NCBI GenBank assembly: GCA_900545305.1 | Contig: UQYD01000014.1 | Span: forward strand, 1-45,091 | Length of the DNA: 45,091 nucleotides | Direction: 5' to 3' | From: an uncultured Eubacterium sp. | GTDB lineage: Bacteria > Bacillota > Clostridia > Lachnospirales > CAG-274 | Shown: one piece after another, positions 34,650 through 42,746 of the stretch | How positions within the stretch are numbered: the first letter of the stretch is position 1 | Layout of the letters: every line of letters starts with the position of its first letter | Program-made: the position numbers and the translations under genes | The notes under the pieces: model-generated | The model's input: the letters and a program-made list of their open reading frames with translations, nothing else | Told to the model about the DNA's origin: nothing | Database searches by the model: none

Positions 34650-35333
34650 CTATTCGTATAGCTTTTCTAATTCTTCAAATGTAATATTTATGTCAGTATC
34701 TCCATCTTTGACACAGGCAATAACCTTTGAACCTGTTATGTATTCACACATTTTAATATTATCTTCGTGTAGAATGTTTCCTGGAATATAGTGGTTAAAT
34801 ATTATTCCCTTTAGAGGAATATTATGATTTTTCATATATTCAGCAGTAAGACCTACACCATTAATAGTGCCAAGACCGGCATCGGCAACCATTATACAGC
34901 CAAGATTACAAGCCTTAATAACATCTGGTAACATTATTTTATATTCTTCAAATGTAATAGGACAGAGTATACCTCCTGAACCTTCTATTGTTATATAATC
35001 ATATTTGCTACACAAATCTTCATATCCCTTAAGTACAATATCCATTTTTACAGGATTACCTTCTATTTTTGATGCAAGATGTGGAGAAAGGGCGTTTTCA
35101 TATATATATGGACACATACTGTCTATAGGCTGTTCTGTACCGGAGATGTATTTTACATAGGAAGCATCTCCGGCAATCAGAGAACCATCATAACAGCGAA
35201 TATTTCCACTCATTGCAGCTTTGTAATAGGCAGATTTATTTCCCTTTTGTCTAAGTTTTTTTACTATAAGTGCAGATACGTAGGTTTTGCCTATATCAGT
35301 ACCAGTACCTGTTATAAATATACTTTTGCTCAT
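34650..35333 (-). CDS. bioD: Dethiobiotin synthetase
   Basis: The 227-residue enzyme closes the ureido ring of dethiobiotin using ATP and CO2. The Walker A motif is ITGTGTDIGKTYV (residues 6-18). TIEGSGGILCPI (near 114) and the purine-site region FNHYIPG (near 180) match BioD. Its ATG overlaps the bioY stop codon as ATGA, indicating translational coupling. Confidence 0.93.
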   Translation of the reverse strand: MSKSIFITGTGTDIGKTYVSALIVKKLRQKGNKSAYYKAAMSGNIRCYDGSLIAGDASYVKYISGTEQPIDSMCPYIYENALSPHLASKIEGNPVKMDIVLKGYEDLCSKYDYITIEGSGGILCPITFEEYKIMLPDVIKACNLGCIMVADAGLGTINGVGLTAEYMKNHNIPLKGIIFNHYIPGNILHEDNIKMCEYITGSKVIACVKDGDTDINITFEELEKLYE

Positions 35334-35881
35334 ATGTTGTATCCTTTCTTTTTAATAATTGGGACAAGTCGATTTCCAAGTATTGCTCCTAAAATACAAA
35401 GTAAAATATCTCCAGGGACTGCCAAAATAAAACAGTATAAAAATAATGGCCAAAGTCCTATAGGTGTGCCTAAATAAAAGTTGCTCATAATATAGTAGTA
35501 TACCATTCCAAAAAGATAAACTATTCCAAGACCTATAAAGTTAGCACATAAAAGCCTTTTTATTGTAGGTTCTGAATTTTTGTTTGCAATAGTTCCTGTA
35601 ATATAAGAAGCTATGGCAAAGCCAATAATATAACCAAAACTAGGTTTAAATATATAAGCAAAACCACCACCTTCAGCAAATATAGGTAGACCTATAAGTC
35701 CAAGAAAAATATATATTACTACAGCACGAAAACCGTCTTTTCCTCCTAAAAGTATGCCGGCAAGCATAGTAAAAAGAAATTGAAGTGTAAATGGAACAAT
35801 AGGTACAGGAATTTTTATAAATGCTCCAGCTACAATCATAGCTACAAACATTGACGTTAATATCATTTTTCTAGTGTTCAA
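35330..35881 (-). CDS. bioY: Biotin transporter BioY (ECF substrate-binding component)
   Basis: The 183-residue protein has six hydrophobic segments and the BioY pattern, including the IPVPIVPFTLQ region (near residue 24) and LLGGKDG (near 45), followed by LGLIGLPIFAEGGG. It is the biotin-binding S component that works with ECF ATPase and T subunits, or alone. No ecf genes are present here. It leads the biotin operon behind a BirA-type operator, so high biotin should repress it. Confidence 0.93.
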   Translation of the reverse strand: MNTRKMILTSMFVAMIVAGAFIKIPVPIVPFTLQFLFTMLAGILLGGKDGFRAVVIYIFLGLIGLPIFAEGGGFAYIFKPSFGYIIGFAIASYITGTIANKNSEPTIKRLLCANFIGLGIVYLFGMVYYYIMSNFYLGTPIGLWPLFLYCFILAVPGDILLCILGAILGNRLVPIIKKKGYNI

Positions 35882-35915
35882 AAAATCTCTCCTTTTTTAT
35901 AAATTGATGATTTTC

Positions 35916-35944
35916 ATATTAGCACAATAAAAATTAATTGTCAA
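35916..35944 (-). promoter_or_regulatory. bio operon promoter
   Basis: On the minus strand TTGACA (35944-35939), a 17-base spacer and TAATAT (35921-35916) form a strong promoter whose -35 lies inside one arm of the BirA operator. Confidence 0.85.
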
Positions 35945-35971
35945 CTATATAAATATTTATGGTTAACAATT
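35936..35971. promoter_or_regulatory. BirA operator (biotin box)
   Basis: On the minus strand AATTGTTAAC and GTTGACAATT form a 9-of-10 inverted repeat separated by 16 bases, matching the Firmicutes BirA site. It covers the -35 element, so biotin-loaded BirA would block the polymerase. Confidence 0.85.
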
Positions 35972-35977
35972 AAAGCG

Positions 35978-36006
35978 TAAAAAAACTCGGCATTAACCGA
36001 GCTTTT
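35978..36006 (-). terminator. Intrinsic terminator of the EamA gene
   Basis: On the minus strand CTCGG-ttaatg-CCGAG is followed by seven T. The stop codon of the EamA gene lies inside the loop, an unusually tight arrangement. Confidence 0.88.
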
Positions 36007-36871
36007 TGCTTTGTGACAATATAAGTCCACCTAATGTAAGGCAAATACCTACAATAGTCATAAATGTTATATTTTCTTTTAGTACTATTGCAGAAGCAAC
36101 TGTTGTAATAACAGGAGAGAGGTATATGTAAACACTTGTTTTTACTACACCTAATTTTTCTTGAGCTATGCTCCAAGTTGTATAGCAGGTAGCTGATGCT
36201 AGAAAACTGAGAAACAGTATGTTGCCCAATATTTTTATGTTTGTAAATACGGATAAATCCAATGGTCCATTGTGCAAAGCTATGGGAATAAGAAAAATTA
36301 CACCGTACATAAATATTCTTCGTGTTGTTTGAAGTATGTTATAGTTAAATGTACTTATTTTCTTTAGTGTAACGGAATAAAATGCCCAAACAATAGTAGC
36401 CATTAAGGCTAAGAAATCTCCCAAAGGACTAAAATGAACACTTGTAAAATCCTTTATTCCAATTATACATATACCAATTATAGCAAGTACAAAACCAATA
36501 AAGAAACTTATCTTTGGCAAAGGTTCTTTCAGAAAAATGACAGAACAAATAGCAACAAAGAAAGGCACAACAGAAACTATTATTCCTACATTTGATGCCA
36601 TTGTGTACAAAAGGGCAATGTTTTCAAACAAGAAATAAAGTGTAACTCCAAAGAGTCCTGCTAATATGAAATAAATTTCTTTTTTTATATTGTTTATAAT
36701 TAATGGCTTTGGTTTGAACACCCAAAGGGCGATATATCCTAGAAAAAATCGAATTATAACAAGCTGTGCCGGTGTCATATACTGTAATATTATTTTAGAA
36801 GATACAAATGTCGTACTCCATACAAATACAGTAAAAAACGCAAGCAAATGACCTATGACATTTTTATTCAT
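35993..36871 (-). CDS. EamA/DMT family transporter
   Basis: The 292-residue protein has ten hydrophobic segments in two EamA repeats, starting with LLAFFTVFVWSTTFVSSKI (about residues 9-27) and a second repeat beginning GDFLALMATIVWAFYSV (near 149). These drug/metabolite-superfamily proteins export amino acids or other small compounds; the substrate is not predictable. AGGAGGTG precedes the start. Its stop codon lies within its own terminator. It is transcribed toward the bio operon but separated from it by that terminator. Confidence 0.9.
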   Translation of the reverse strand: MNKNVIGHLLAFFTVFVWSTTFVSSKIILQYMTPAQLVIIRFFLGYIALWVFKPKPLIINNIKKEIYFILAGLFGVTLYFLFENIALLYTMASNVGIIVSVVPFFVAICSVIFLKEPLPKISFFIGFVLAIIGICIIGIKDFTSVHFSPLGDFLALMATIVWAFYSVTLKKISTFNYNILQTTRRIFMYGVIFLIPIALHNGPLDLSVFTNIKILGNILFLSFLASATCYTTWSIAQEKLGVVKTSVYIYLSPVITTVASAIVLKENITFMTIVGICLTLGGLILSQSKKLG

Positions 36872-36935
36872 TTTGACACCTCCTAAAAAAAGAATTTTAA
36901 CACATAAAAATCAATTTTACAATATTTGTAATAAA

Positions 36936-36964
36936 TTGACTATAAAAATAATATATGATAGAAT
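36936..36964 (+). promoter_or_regulatory. Promoter for the small membrane protein gene
   Basis: TTGACT (36936-36941), a 17-base spacer and TAGAAT (36959-36964) lie just ahead of the start at 36987. Confidence 0.6.
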
Positions 36965-36986
36965 AAAAGAAAAATGGGGTGTTAAT

Positions 36987-37361
36987 ATGGATGAAAATAA
37001 TGTAAATCAGACTGTAAATGAAAGCACAGTACCGGAGCAACCCAAGTTAGGTTGGAACTGGGGAGCATTTATGTTTAACTGGATTTGGGGCGTAGGTAAC
37101 AGATGTTATTTACCTTTACTAAGCCTTGTACCTTTCGTAGGTTTTATTTGGGCATTTGTATGTGGTGCTTGTGGCAACAAATGGGCGTGGCAAAATGGAT
37201 ATTTTAAAACACCAGAAGAATTTAATAAAACTCAAAGCACATGGAGCAGAGCCGGTTTAATTGCCTTTATAATTTGTGTAGCTTTAACTGTAATGTATAT
37301 TCTTCTTTTTGCTCTTTTTATTGCTATAGCTGTTTTGAGAAATGGTTTTCATAATTTATAA
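36987..37361 (+). CDS. Small membrane protein with WNWGAF motif, unknown function
   Basis: The 124-residue protein has an acidic, Asn-rich N-terminus, the motif GWNWGAFMFNWIWGVGNRCY (residues 24-43), one or two membrane segments (about 42-65), GNKWAWQNGYF (near 69) and a C-terminal membrane segment (about 93-118). Proteins with this WNWGAF, NR and AWQN pattern are frequent in Clostridia, but I know no function for them. The start at 36987 follows GGGGTG; an in-frame start at 36855 lies before the promoter and would overlap the divergent gene. Confidence 0.8.
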   Translation: MDENNVNQTVNESTVPEQPKLGWNWGAFMFNWIWGVGNRCYLPLLSLVPFVGFIWAFVCGACGNKWAWQNGYFKTPEEFNKTQSTWSRAGLIAFIICVALTVMYILLFALFIAIAVLRNGFHNL

Positions 37362-37373
37362 AAAAATAAAAAT

Positions 37374-37404
37374 GCTTCCGACTTAAAAAGTCGGAAGCTA
37401 TTTT
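37374..37404. terminator. Bidirectional terminator before copA
   Basis: GCTTCCGACTT-aaa-AAGTCGGAAGC is an 11-base-pair stem with a T run on the right and an A run on the left, between convergent genes. Confidence 0.92.
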
Positions 37405-37406
37405 TT

Positions 37407-37616
37407 TTACTGAACACTCTTTAATTCATAACCGGCATCTTCAATAACTGCCTTAAATTCTGCATCTGAAATATCCTTTGATAATTCAACAGTAGCGTTT
37501 TTGTTTTCAAGACTTACTTCAATAGAAGTAACACCGTTCATAGCCTTTAAAGCCTTTTCAACATGAGCCTGACAATGACCACACATCATACCTTCAATAG
37601 ATAATACCTTTTTCAT
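37407..37616 (-). CDS. Possible internal-start CopZ copper chaperone within copA
   Basis: An in-frame ATG at 37616 would give a 69-residue protein starting MKKVLSIEGMMCGHC, the typical size and sequence type of the CopZ copper chaperone. AAAAAGGAG sits nine bases upstream of it, a full ribosome site inside the copA reading frame. The simplest history is that separate copA and copZ genes lost the stop codon between them while the copZ ribosome site survived. Whether it still initiates is not known. Confidence 0.45.
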   Translation of the reverse strand: MKKVLSIEGMMCGHCQAHVEKALKAMNGVTSIEVSLENKNATVELSKDISDAEFKAVIEDAGYELKSVQ

Positions 37617-39941
37617 TTTTTCATTCTCCTTTTTAACTTCAATTACAGTTTCTTCAACCTTTTCAGAAGATTTGTAAGTCTTAAATCTTCTTAATCTTAA
37701 AGCATTTGTTACAACGCAGATACTACTTAAACTCATTGCAGCAGCACCAAACATAGGGCTTAACTTTATACCCCATATAGGGTATAACACACCGGCTGCA
37801 ACAGGAATACCAATACAGTTGTAGAAAAATGCCCAGAAAAGATTTTCTTTAATATTTTTAATAACTGCCTTACTTAATTTTACTGCACTTACGGCGTCAA
37901 GTAAATCATTTCTTACAAGAACTGCGTCAGCACTTTCAATGGCTACGTCTGTACCGGCACCAATGGCAATACCAACATCAGCCTTTGCAAGAGCAGGGGC
38001 ATCATTTATACCATCACCAATCATTGCTACGCAATGACCTTCATCTTGTAATCTTCTGATTTCTTTTTCCTTATCCTCTGGAAGTACCTGAGCAATAACT
38101 TTTGGAATATTAAGTCGCTTTTGTATTGCCTTTGCTGTTCTTTCGTTATCGCCAGTAAGCATTACTGTGGAAATACCCATTTTTGTAAATTCTTCAATGG
38201 CTTTTCTTGAAGTTTCCTTTTCAACATCGGCTACAGCAATAATACCAATTACATTGTTGTCCTTGGCAAAAATAAGAGGTGTTTTACCCTCGTCAGCAAG
38301 GCTGTTGATTTGTGGTTCAATTTTTGAAATATCAATATTATTTTCTTTCATAAAGGCTCTGTTTCCACCTAAAATAGTGGAGTTATCAGAAGTAGCTTTT
38401 ACACCTTTACCAAATACAGCCTCAAAGTTTTCAACACTTTCAGAAGAAATATTGTTATCCTTACAATATTTTACAATAGCCTCAGCAAGAGGGTGTTCAC
38501 TATTTTTTTCAAGAGAAATAGCATAAGTTAATAGACTGTTTTTGTCTATATACTCAACAATATCTGTAACCTTTGGCTTACCCTCTGTAATAGTACCTGT
38601 CTTATCCATAACAACTGTATCAATCTTATGAGCAGTTTCAAGGGCTTCGCCGGACTTTATAAGAATACCGTTTTCAGCACCCTTACCGGTACCAACCATT
38701 ATAGCAACGGGAGTTGCAAGACCAAGAGAACAAGGACAAGATATAACCAAAACTGTTATGCCGGCTGAAAGGGCAAATTCAAATGATGCACCACTTATAA
38801 GCCATACAATAATTGTAACAAGGGCTATAGTCATTACGACAGGAACAAATATACCGGCAATTTTATCAGCCATTCTGGCAATAGGAGCTTTACTTGAACT
38901 AGCTTCTTCTACTAATTTAATAATCTGATTTATAGTAGAGTTTTCACCAACTTTTACGGCTCTGATTTTAATAAAGCCGTTTTTGTTTATAGATGCAGAA
39001 ACAACATTGTCACCAACCTGCTTTTCAACAGGAATACTTTCACCGGTTATGGCACTTTGGTCAACACTTGTGCTACCTTCTACAATTACACCGTCAACAG
39101 CTATGCTTTCACCAGGGCGAATAATAACTATGTCTCCAACAACAAGCTGTTCAACAGGTACTGTCATAACCTGACCATTTCGTTCGATTTCAGCCTCTTT
39201 TGGTGCAAGGGCAACAAGTTTTTCAATAGCCTTGCTAGTTTTCTTTTTAGAACGACTTTCAAGGTACTTACCAAGGGTAATAAGTGTAACAATCATACCG
39301 GCAGATTCAAAGTATAAATCCATACTGTATGTGCCTACAAGGTCCATATTACCGTGACCAAGTCCCCAACTCATTCTGAAAAGAGCGAATATGCCGTAGA
39401 ACATTGATGCACTTGAGCCAACGGCAATAAGTGTATCCATATTTGGACTTAAATGGAAAAGGTTTTTGTAACCTCTTATATAGTAAATTCTGTTAAGATA
39501 CAATATTGGCAATACAATTAAAAACTGAGCAAAGGCAAATGTAATTGCATTTTCATTTCCCCAAAATATGTTCTGGAACCATTGTGGAATAGGGAAACCT
39601 GTTTTAGCAATCATATGGCTCATAGATATAGACATAAGGAATAAAAGGAATACAAAAGAGTAAACCAATCTATGGAGTATTTCGTCTTTTTCATTGTTCT
39701 TTTCTGATTTGGCAGAACTAGAGGTAGCATCAGAACCACCAATACCATAGCCTGCATTTACAACAGCATTTACAATATCACTTGAAGATAAAATACTGTC
39801 ATCATATTCTACCTGCATTGAGTTTGTGAGCAAGTTTACAGAGGCTTTTTCCATACCTTTAAGAGAAGAAACTGCCTTTTCAACTCTACTGGAACAAGCA
39901 GAACAAGTCATACCTGTAACAGTATACTTTTCTTTTTTCAT
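37407..39941 (-). CDS. copA: Copper-exporting P-type ATPase with C-terminal CopZ-like domain
   Basis: The 844-residue P1B-ATPase pumps Cu+ out of the cytoplasm. It has an N-terminal heavy-metal domain (GMTCSACSSRV, residues 9-19), eight membrane segments with the copper site CPC (SCPCSLGLATP), the phosphorylated DKTG (MDKTGTITEGKP), the SEHPLAEAI His-Pro motif and GDGINDAPAL. Residues 776-844 form a second heavy-metal domain (GMMCGHCQAHVEKA) of exactly CopZ length, joined by a Glu/Lys linker. The codon for Met776 (37616-37614) has AGGAG nine bases upstream, so a separate 69-residue CopZ may also be made. csoR lies upstream on the same transcript. Confidence 0.95.
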   Translation of the reverse strand: MKKEKYTVTGMTCSACSSRVEKAVSSLKGMEKASVNLLTNSMQVEYDDSILSSSDIVNAVVNAGYGIGGSDATSSSAKSEKNNEKDEILHRLVYSFVFLLFLMSISMSHMIAKTGFPIPQWFQNIFWGNENAITFAFAQFLIVLPILYLNRIYYIRGYKNLFHLSPNMDTLIAVGSSASMFYGIFALFRMSWGLGHGNMDLVGTYSMDLYFESAGMIVTLITLGKYLESRSKKKTSKAIEKLVALAPKEAEIERNGQVMTVPVEQLVVGDIVIIRPGESIAVDGVIVEGSTSVDQSAITGESIPVEKQVGDNVVSASINKNGFIKIRAVKVGENSTINQIIKLVEEASSSKAPIARMADKIAGIFVPVVMTIALVTIIVWLISGASFEFALSAGITVLVISCPCSLGLATPVAIMVGTGKGAENGILIKSGEALETAHKIDTVVMDKTGTITEGKPKVTDIVEYIDKNSLLTYAISLEKNSEHPLAEAIVKYCKDNNISSESVENFEAVFGKGVKATSDNSTILGGNRAFMKENNIDISKIEPQINSLADEGKTPLIFAKDNNVIGIIAVADVEKETSRKAIEEFTKMGISTVMLTGDNERTAKAIQKRLNIPKVIAQVLPEDKEKEIRRLQDEGHCVAMIGDGINDAPALAKADVGIAIGAGTDVAIESADAVLVRNDLLDAVSAVKLSKAVIKNIKENLFWAFFYNCIGIPVAAGVLYPIWGIKLSPMFGAAAMSLSSICVVTNALRLRRFKTYKSSEKVEETVIEVKKENEKMKKVLSIEGMMCGHCQAHVEKALKAMNGVTSIEVSLENKNATVELSKDISDAEFKAVIEDAGYELKSVQ

Positions 39942-39951
39942 TAAATATCAC

Positions 39952-40254
39952 CTACTTCATTATTTTTTGAATTGTGTTTAGAAGTTCGTCAACAACTTCA
40001 TCATTCCCACTTTTAATATCATCGATAACACAAGTTTTTATGTGCTGTGAAAGGAGAATTTTATTGAAACTGTTTAAAGCACTTTGTACAGCAGAAACCT
40101 GAGTAAGTATGTCTACACAGTATCTATCGCTTTCTACCATATTTTTGATACCCCTTACTTGACCCTCAATTTTATTAAGACGGGTAATAAGTGCTTTGTA
40201 TTCAGCAGTATCACGATGTTTAGTTTTACCAGTGTTGCAACAACATTTATCCAT
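39952..40254 (-). CDS. csoR: Copper-sensing repressor CsoR
   Basis: The 100-residue helical protein has the CsoR copper site Cys46, His71 and Cys75, with the same spacing as in characterised CsoR (25 and 4 residues), plus the RLNKIEGQVRGIKNM block (residues 25-39). Copper binding releases it from DNA. Three consecutive Cys at residues 4-6 are an extra feature. A CsoR-type operator lies directly upstream, and copA follows after ten bases, giving a classic self-regulated copper operon. Confidence 0.93.
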   Translation of the reverse strand: MDKCCCNTGKTKHRDTAEYKALITRLNKIEGQVRGIKNMVESDRYCVDILTQVSAVQSALNSFNKILLSQHIKTCVIDDIKSGNDEVVDELLNTIQKIMK

Positions 40255-40268
40255 TGTTTTACCTCCTT

Positions 40269-40287
40269 TATACCCATAGGGGGTATA
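40269..40287. promoter_or_regulatory. CsoR operator
   Basis: TATACCCATAGGGGGTATA is a G-tract palindrome of the CsoR class, placed just downstream of the promoter and ahead of csoR. Confidence 0.88.
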
Positions 40288-40292
40288 TGTTT

Positions 40293-40320
40293 ATTATAGC
40301 ATTACTTGTTGATTTGTCAA
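40293..40320 (-). promoter_or_regulatory. csoR-copA promoter
   Basis: On the minus strand TTGACA (40320-40315), a 16-base spacer and TATAAT (40298-40293) match consensus, with the operator immediately after. Confidence 0.85.
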
Positions 40321-40524
40321 TTGGAAAATTTCTCAATAAGGAAAATAATAAAAAAGAGATAGACGAATATGAAACCGGGAAAAGTAGATTGTTAATAAGT
40401 TAGAAATATATAATTTACAAAAAAGTAACAAAAAATATTTCACTTTTTTTAGTTTTAATTGCATTAAAAGTGGAAGGGGAAAAAAGTAGTGAAAAAAGTA
40501 TTTTATTTTAGGAGGATTTAAGTT

Positions 40525-40890
40525 ATGGCAGAAAAAGAATTTTTAGCAGAACTTTTACTTAGAGCAGTAATGGAAAGCGAGGGAGATTTGTGTAAACAAC
40601 CTTATGTTGTTAATAAGAAAAATTATTTTGGTTATCTTAAAGCAGTGAAAATTTTATCAGAACTAAGGAGAAAAGGAAAGTGTAAATTTAAAGCTATGTA
40701 TGCAAGAGAGCCATACACTTTACATTCTATAGATGTAAAATGGAATTTAACCGATGATTTCTATATCTGTATAGATGACTCAAATAAGAGAGAAATTAAG
40801 GAGTTGTTAGAGTGTACTGAAACTTGTATTATAGAACAAGAAGATTCTACACGTTGGTCATTAATGAGTAGATTATATATAGAAAAATAA
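40525..40890 (+). CDS. Small cytoplasmic protein of unknown function
   Basis: The 121-residue protein has no membrane segment. An N-terminal helix rich in Glu/Leu (AEKEFLAELLLRAVMESEG) is followed by a mixed alpha/beta region with several Cys (residues 22, 53 and near 77, 92, 96) and a basic stretch RRKGKCKFKAMYARE. I recognise no family. AGGAGG lies upstream of the start. The 40321-40524 gap before it is AT-rich and includes TATAAT at about 40409-40414 without a convincing -35, and an imperfect CACTTTT/AAAAGTG dyad near 40441-40472. It stands alone between the copper operon and dus. Confidence 0.75.
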   Translation: MAEKEFLAELLLRAVMESEGDLCKQPYVVNKKNYFGYLKAVKILSELRRKGKCKFKAMYAREPYTLHSIDVKWNLTDDFYICIDDSNKREIKELLECTETCIIEQEDSTRWSLMSRLYIEK

Positions 40891-40893
40891 ATC

Positions 40894-40939
40894 AATAGAC
40901 AATTAAACATCATGATTATTTGGTGTTTAATTGTCTATT
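40894..40939. terminator. Long AT-rich hairpin between convergent genes
   Basis: AATAGACAATTAAACA pairs with TGTTTAATTGTCTATT over 16 bases with a 14-base loop. It lies between genes converging at 40890 and 40957. It lacks a clear T run, so its role as a terminator is less certain. Confidence 0.55.
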
Positions 40940-40956
40940 ATAATTAATTTATAGAA

Positions 40957-41889
40957 TTACTTCACTTCACAACAGATAAAAAGCTCATTAACAGCATTTT
41001 TAAAATCCCTTACATTTTTAGCTTTCTTTATTTTTTTAGCTATTTTATCACAGTCAGTGAACGAGTCTATCATATATACAAATACTTCTTTCATTTTGTG
41101 AAGTAAAGGAGTATCTCCGGAGAGTATTTCCTGATAATCATTGAACATTTTTTCATAAAATTTGTATAAATCATCTTTGTTTAATTTCTTGATACCCTTT
41201 ATTTCACAGGCTAAGGCTGGATTTGAAATTATACCCCTCCCCACCATAATAGTATTTGTATTTGGGAATTCTTTTATAAAATTGTTGTAGTCTTTTACTG
41301 TGAAAATATCTCCATTGTAGCATAACTTGTGCTTGGAATTTTCAATAGCATACTTATACATATCCCAATTAGGTGTTTTTTTGTACATATCCTTTCTGGT
41401 TCTAGGGTGTATAATAAGCTCAGTAAGAGGGTATTGGTTATATATTTCCAAAAGTCTGTAAAATTCCTCCGGGCTTTCTTTGCCTATACGTGTTTTAATC
41501 GAAATATTGTAGTCACTTTTGTATATTTCATCTAAAAACTTGTCTAACTCATCGGGATATGCTAAAAATCCAGAACCCCTGCCTTTTGAAACTACTGTTC
41601 CGGAAGGGCAACCTAAGTTTAAGTTAAATTCTGTATAACCATACTGTTCTAAAGTTTTGCACATTACAATGAAACCGTCAGCAGAATTTGTTAATATCTG
41701 AGGTACAAGGTTCATACCCTTGTTATTTTCAGGCAAAATATCTCTTGTTACTTTGGTGTTTAAAATACCTTGTTCGTTAGGTGCAATAAAAGGTGTAAAA
41801 TACTTGTCTATACCTCCAAAGTAGGTGTGCTGGCTTTCTCTGTATATGTTGTTTGTAATTCCCTCAAGGGGTGCTAAGTATATTTCCAT
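40957..41889 (-). CDS. tRNA-dihydrouridine synthase family protein
   Basis: The 310-residue flavoenzyme reduces uridines of tRNA. Family blocks are YLAPLEGITN (residues 3-12), FNLNLGCPSG (near 92) with the catalytic Cys, KTRIG (near 132), IIHPRTR (near 159), YNGDIF (near 187) and MVGRGIISNPAL (near 209). I prefer the ATG at 41889 because AGGAG lies nine bases upstream; the ATG at 41895 is only three bases from it. Which Dus class it belongs to cannot be fixed by eye. Confidence 0.9.
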   Translation of the reverse strand: MEIYLAPLEGITNNIYRESQHTYFGGIDKYFTPFIAPNEQGILNTKVTRDILPENNKGMNLVPQILTNSADGFIVMCKTLEQYGYTEFNLNLGCPSGTVVSKGRGSGFLAYPDELDKFLDEIYKSDYNISIKTRIGKESPEEFYRLLEIYNQYPLTELIIHPRTRKDMYKKTPNWDMYKYAIENSKHKLCYNGDIFTVKDYNNFIKEFPNTNTIMVGRGIISNPALACEIKGIKKLNKDDLYKFYEKMFNDYQEILSGDTPLLHKMKEVFVYMIDSFTDCDKIAKKIKKAKNVRDFKNAVNELFICCEVK

Positions 41890-42064
41890 TTTCATATTCT
41901 CCTTTGTGTTGTAGGTATGATAACATAAATAGAGATTTATGTAAATAAAAATAATTGCTACTGTTTTTTAAGGAAATATGGAGGTAGTACAGAGTTTTAA
42001 TACTAAATATTAAACAATATTTTTGTATTAATTATGTGAAAATTAACGAAAATAAAATACACTC

Positions 42065-42093
42065 TTGACCTTATTAAAATAAGGGAGTAAAAC
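42065..42093 (+). promoter_or_regulatory. Promoter with a central dyad for the flavoprotein gene
   Basis: TTGACC (42065-42070), a 17-base spacer and TAAAAC (42088-42093) enclose the perfect palindrome CCTTATT-aa-AATAAGG (42069-42084). A dyad between -35 and -10 resembles MerR-type control, although the spacer is not lengthened as usual for that family. Confidence 0.5.
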
Positions 42094-42125
42094 TAAAGTA
42101 AAGATTGTTCTAGGGAGTGATTTGT

Positions 42126-42662
42126 ATGAAAAAAGTTCTGATTATTGTTTCAAGTCCAAGAGAAAATGGTAATTCTGATAGACTTTGCAGACAGTTTGCA
42201 AAGGGTGCAGAAGAAACAGGAAATAAGGTAGAAACTATATATCTGAGAGATAAAAAAATTAATTTCTGTAAAGGCTGTAGTGTTTGTCGTACAACTCACA
42301 GATGTGTTCAAGATGATGATATGGCAGAAATACTTGATAAGGTAGTAAAGGCAGATGTTATTGTGCTTTCAACTCCGGTGTATTTCTACATAATGAATGG
42401 TCAAATGAAAACATTTATAGACAGATGTTTGCCAAGATATGAAGAAATTTCAAATAAGGAATTTTACTTCATTTGTACTTCTGTAGACCCAGACAGAGCA
42501 GTTATTGAAAAGACCCTTAGTGGTTTGAGAGATTTCACAGATGATTGCCTTGATAACTGTATTGAAAGAGGAGTTATTTGTGGCATAGATACAGCAGTAA
42601 AGGGTGCTATTGAAGATACTCCGGCTTACGAGCGAGCCTATGAAATAGCTAAGAATATATGA
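42126..42662 (+). CDS. Flavodoxin-fold NAD(P)H oxidoreductase, iron-sulfur flavoprotein type
   Basis: The 178-residue protein binds FMN through IIVSSPRENGNSDRLC (residues 6-21) and STPVYFYIMNGQMKTFIDR (near 79), the pattern of NADPH-dependent FMN reductases. A compact Cys cluster, CKGCSVCRTTHRC (near residues 47-59), matches the 4Fe-4S site of archaeal and clostridial iron-sulfur flavoproteins. These shuttle electrons or reduce oxidants such as quinones. The ATG at 42126 follows GGGAGTGA by six bases. It has its own promoter with a dyad and an intrinsic terminator. Confidence 0.88.
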   Translation: MKKVLIIVSSPRENGNSDRLCRQFAKGAEETGNKVETIYLRDKKINFCKGCSVCRTTHRCVQDDDMAEILDKVVKADVIVLSTPVYFYIMNGQMKTFIDRCLPRYEEISNKEFYFICTSVDPDRAVIEKTLSGLRDFTDDCLDNCIERGVICGIDTAVKGAIEDTPAYERAYEIAKNI

Positions 42663-42667
42663 TAATC

Positions 42668-42699
42668 AAAAGAGCTGACACATTGTGCCAGCTCTTTTT
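42668..42699. terminator. Terminator between flavoprotein and yebC genes
   Basis: AGAGCTGACAC pairs with GTGCCAGCTCT (one mismatch) around a short loop and is followed by five T; an A run on the other side lets it serve both convergent genes. Confidence 0.9.
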
Positions 42700-42746
42700 G
42701 TAGTGAATTATAAAATGTAAATTTTCTAACTTTTACATTGAAATAA

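Noticed and set aside
36855..36986. N-terminal extension of the WNWGAF membrane protein
   Set aside because: The extension lies upstream of the promoter, overlaps the divergent EamA gene and has no ribosome site, whereas the ATG at 36987 has one.
38983..39317. Plus-strand frames opposite copA
   Set aside because: They are antisense shadows of the ATPase gene with no signals of their own.
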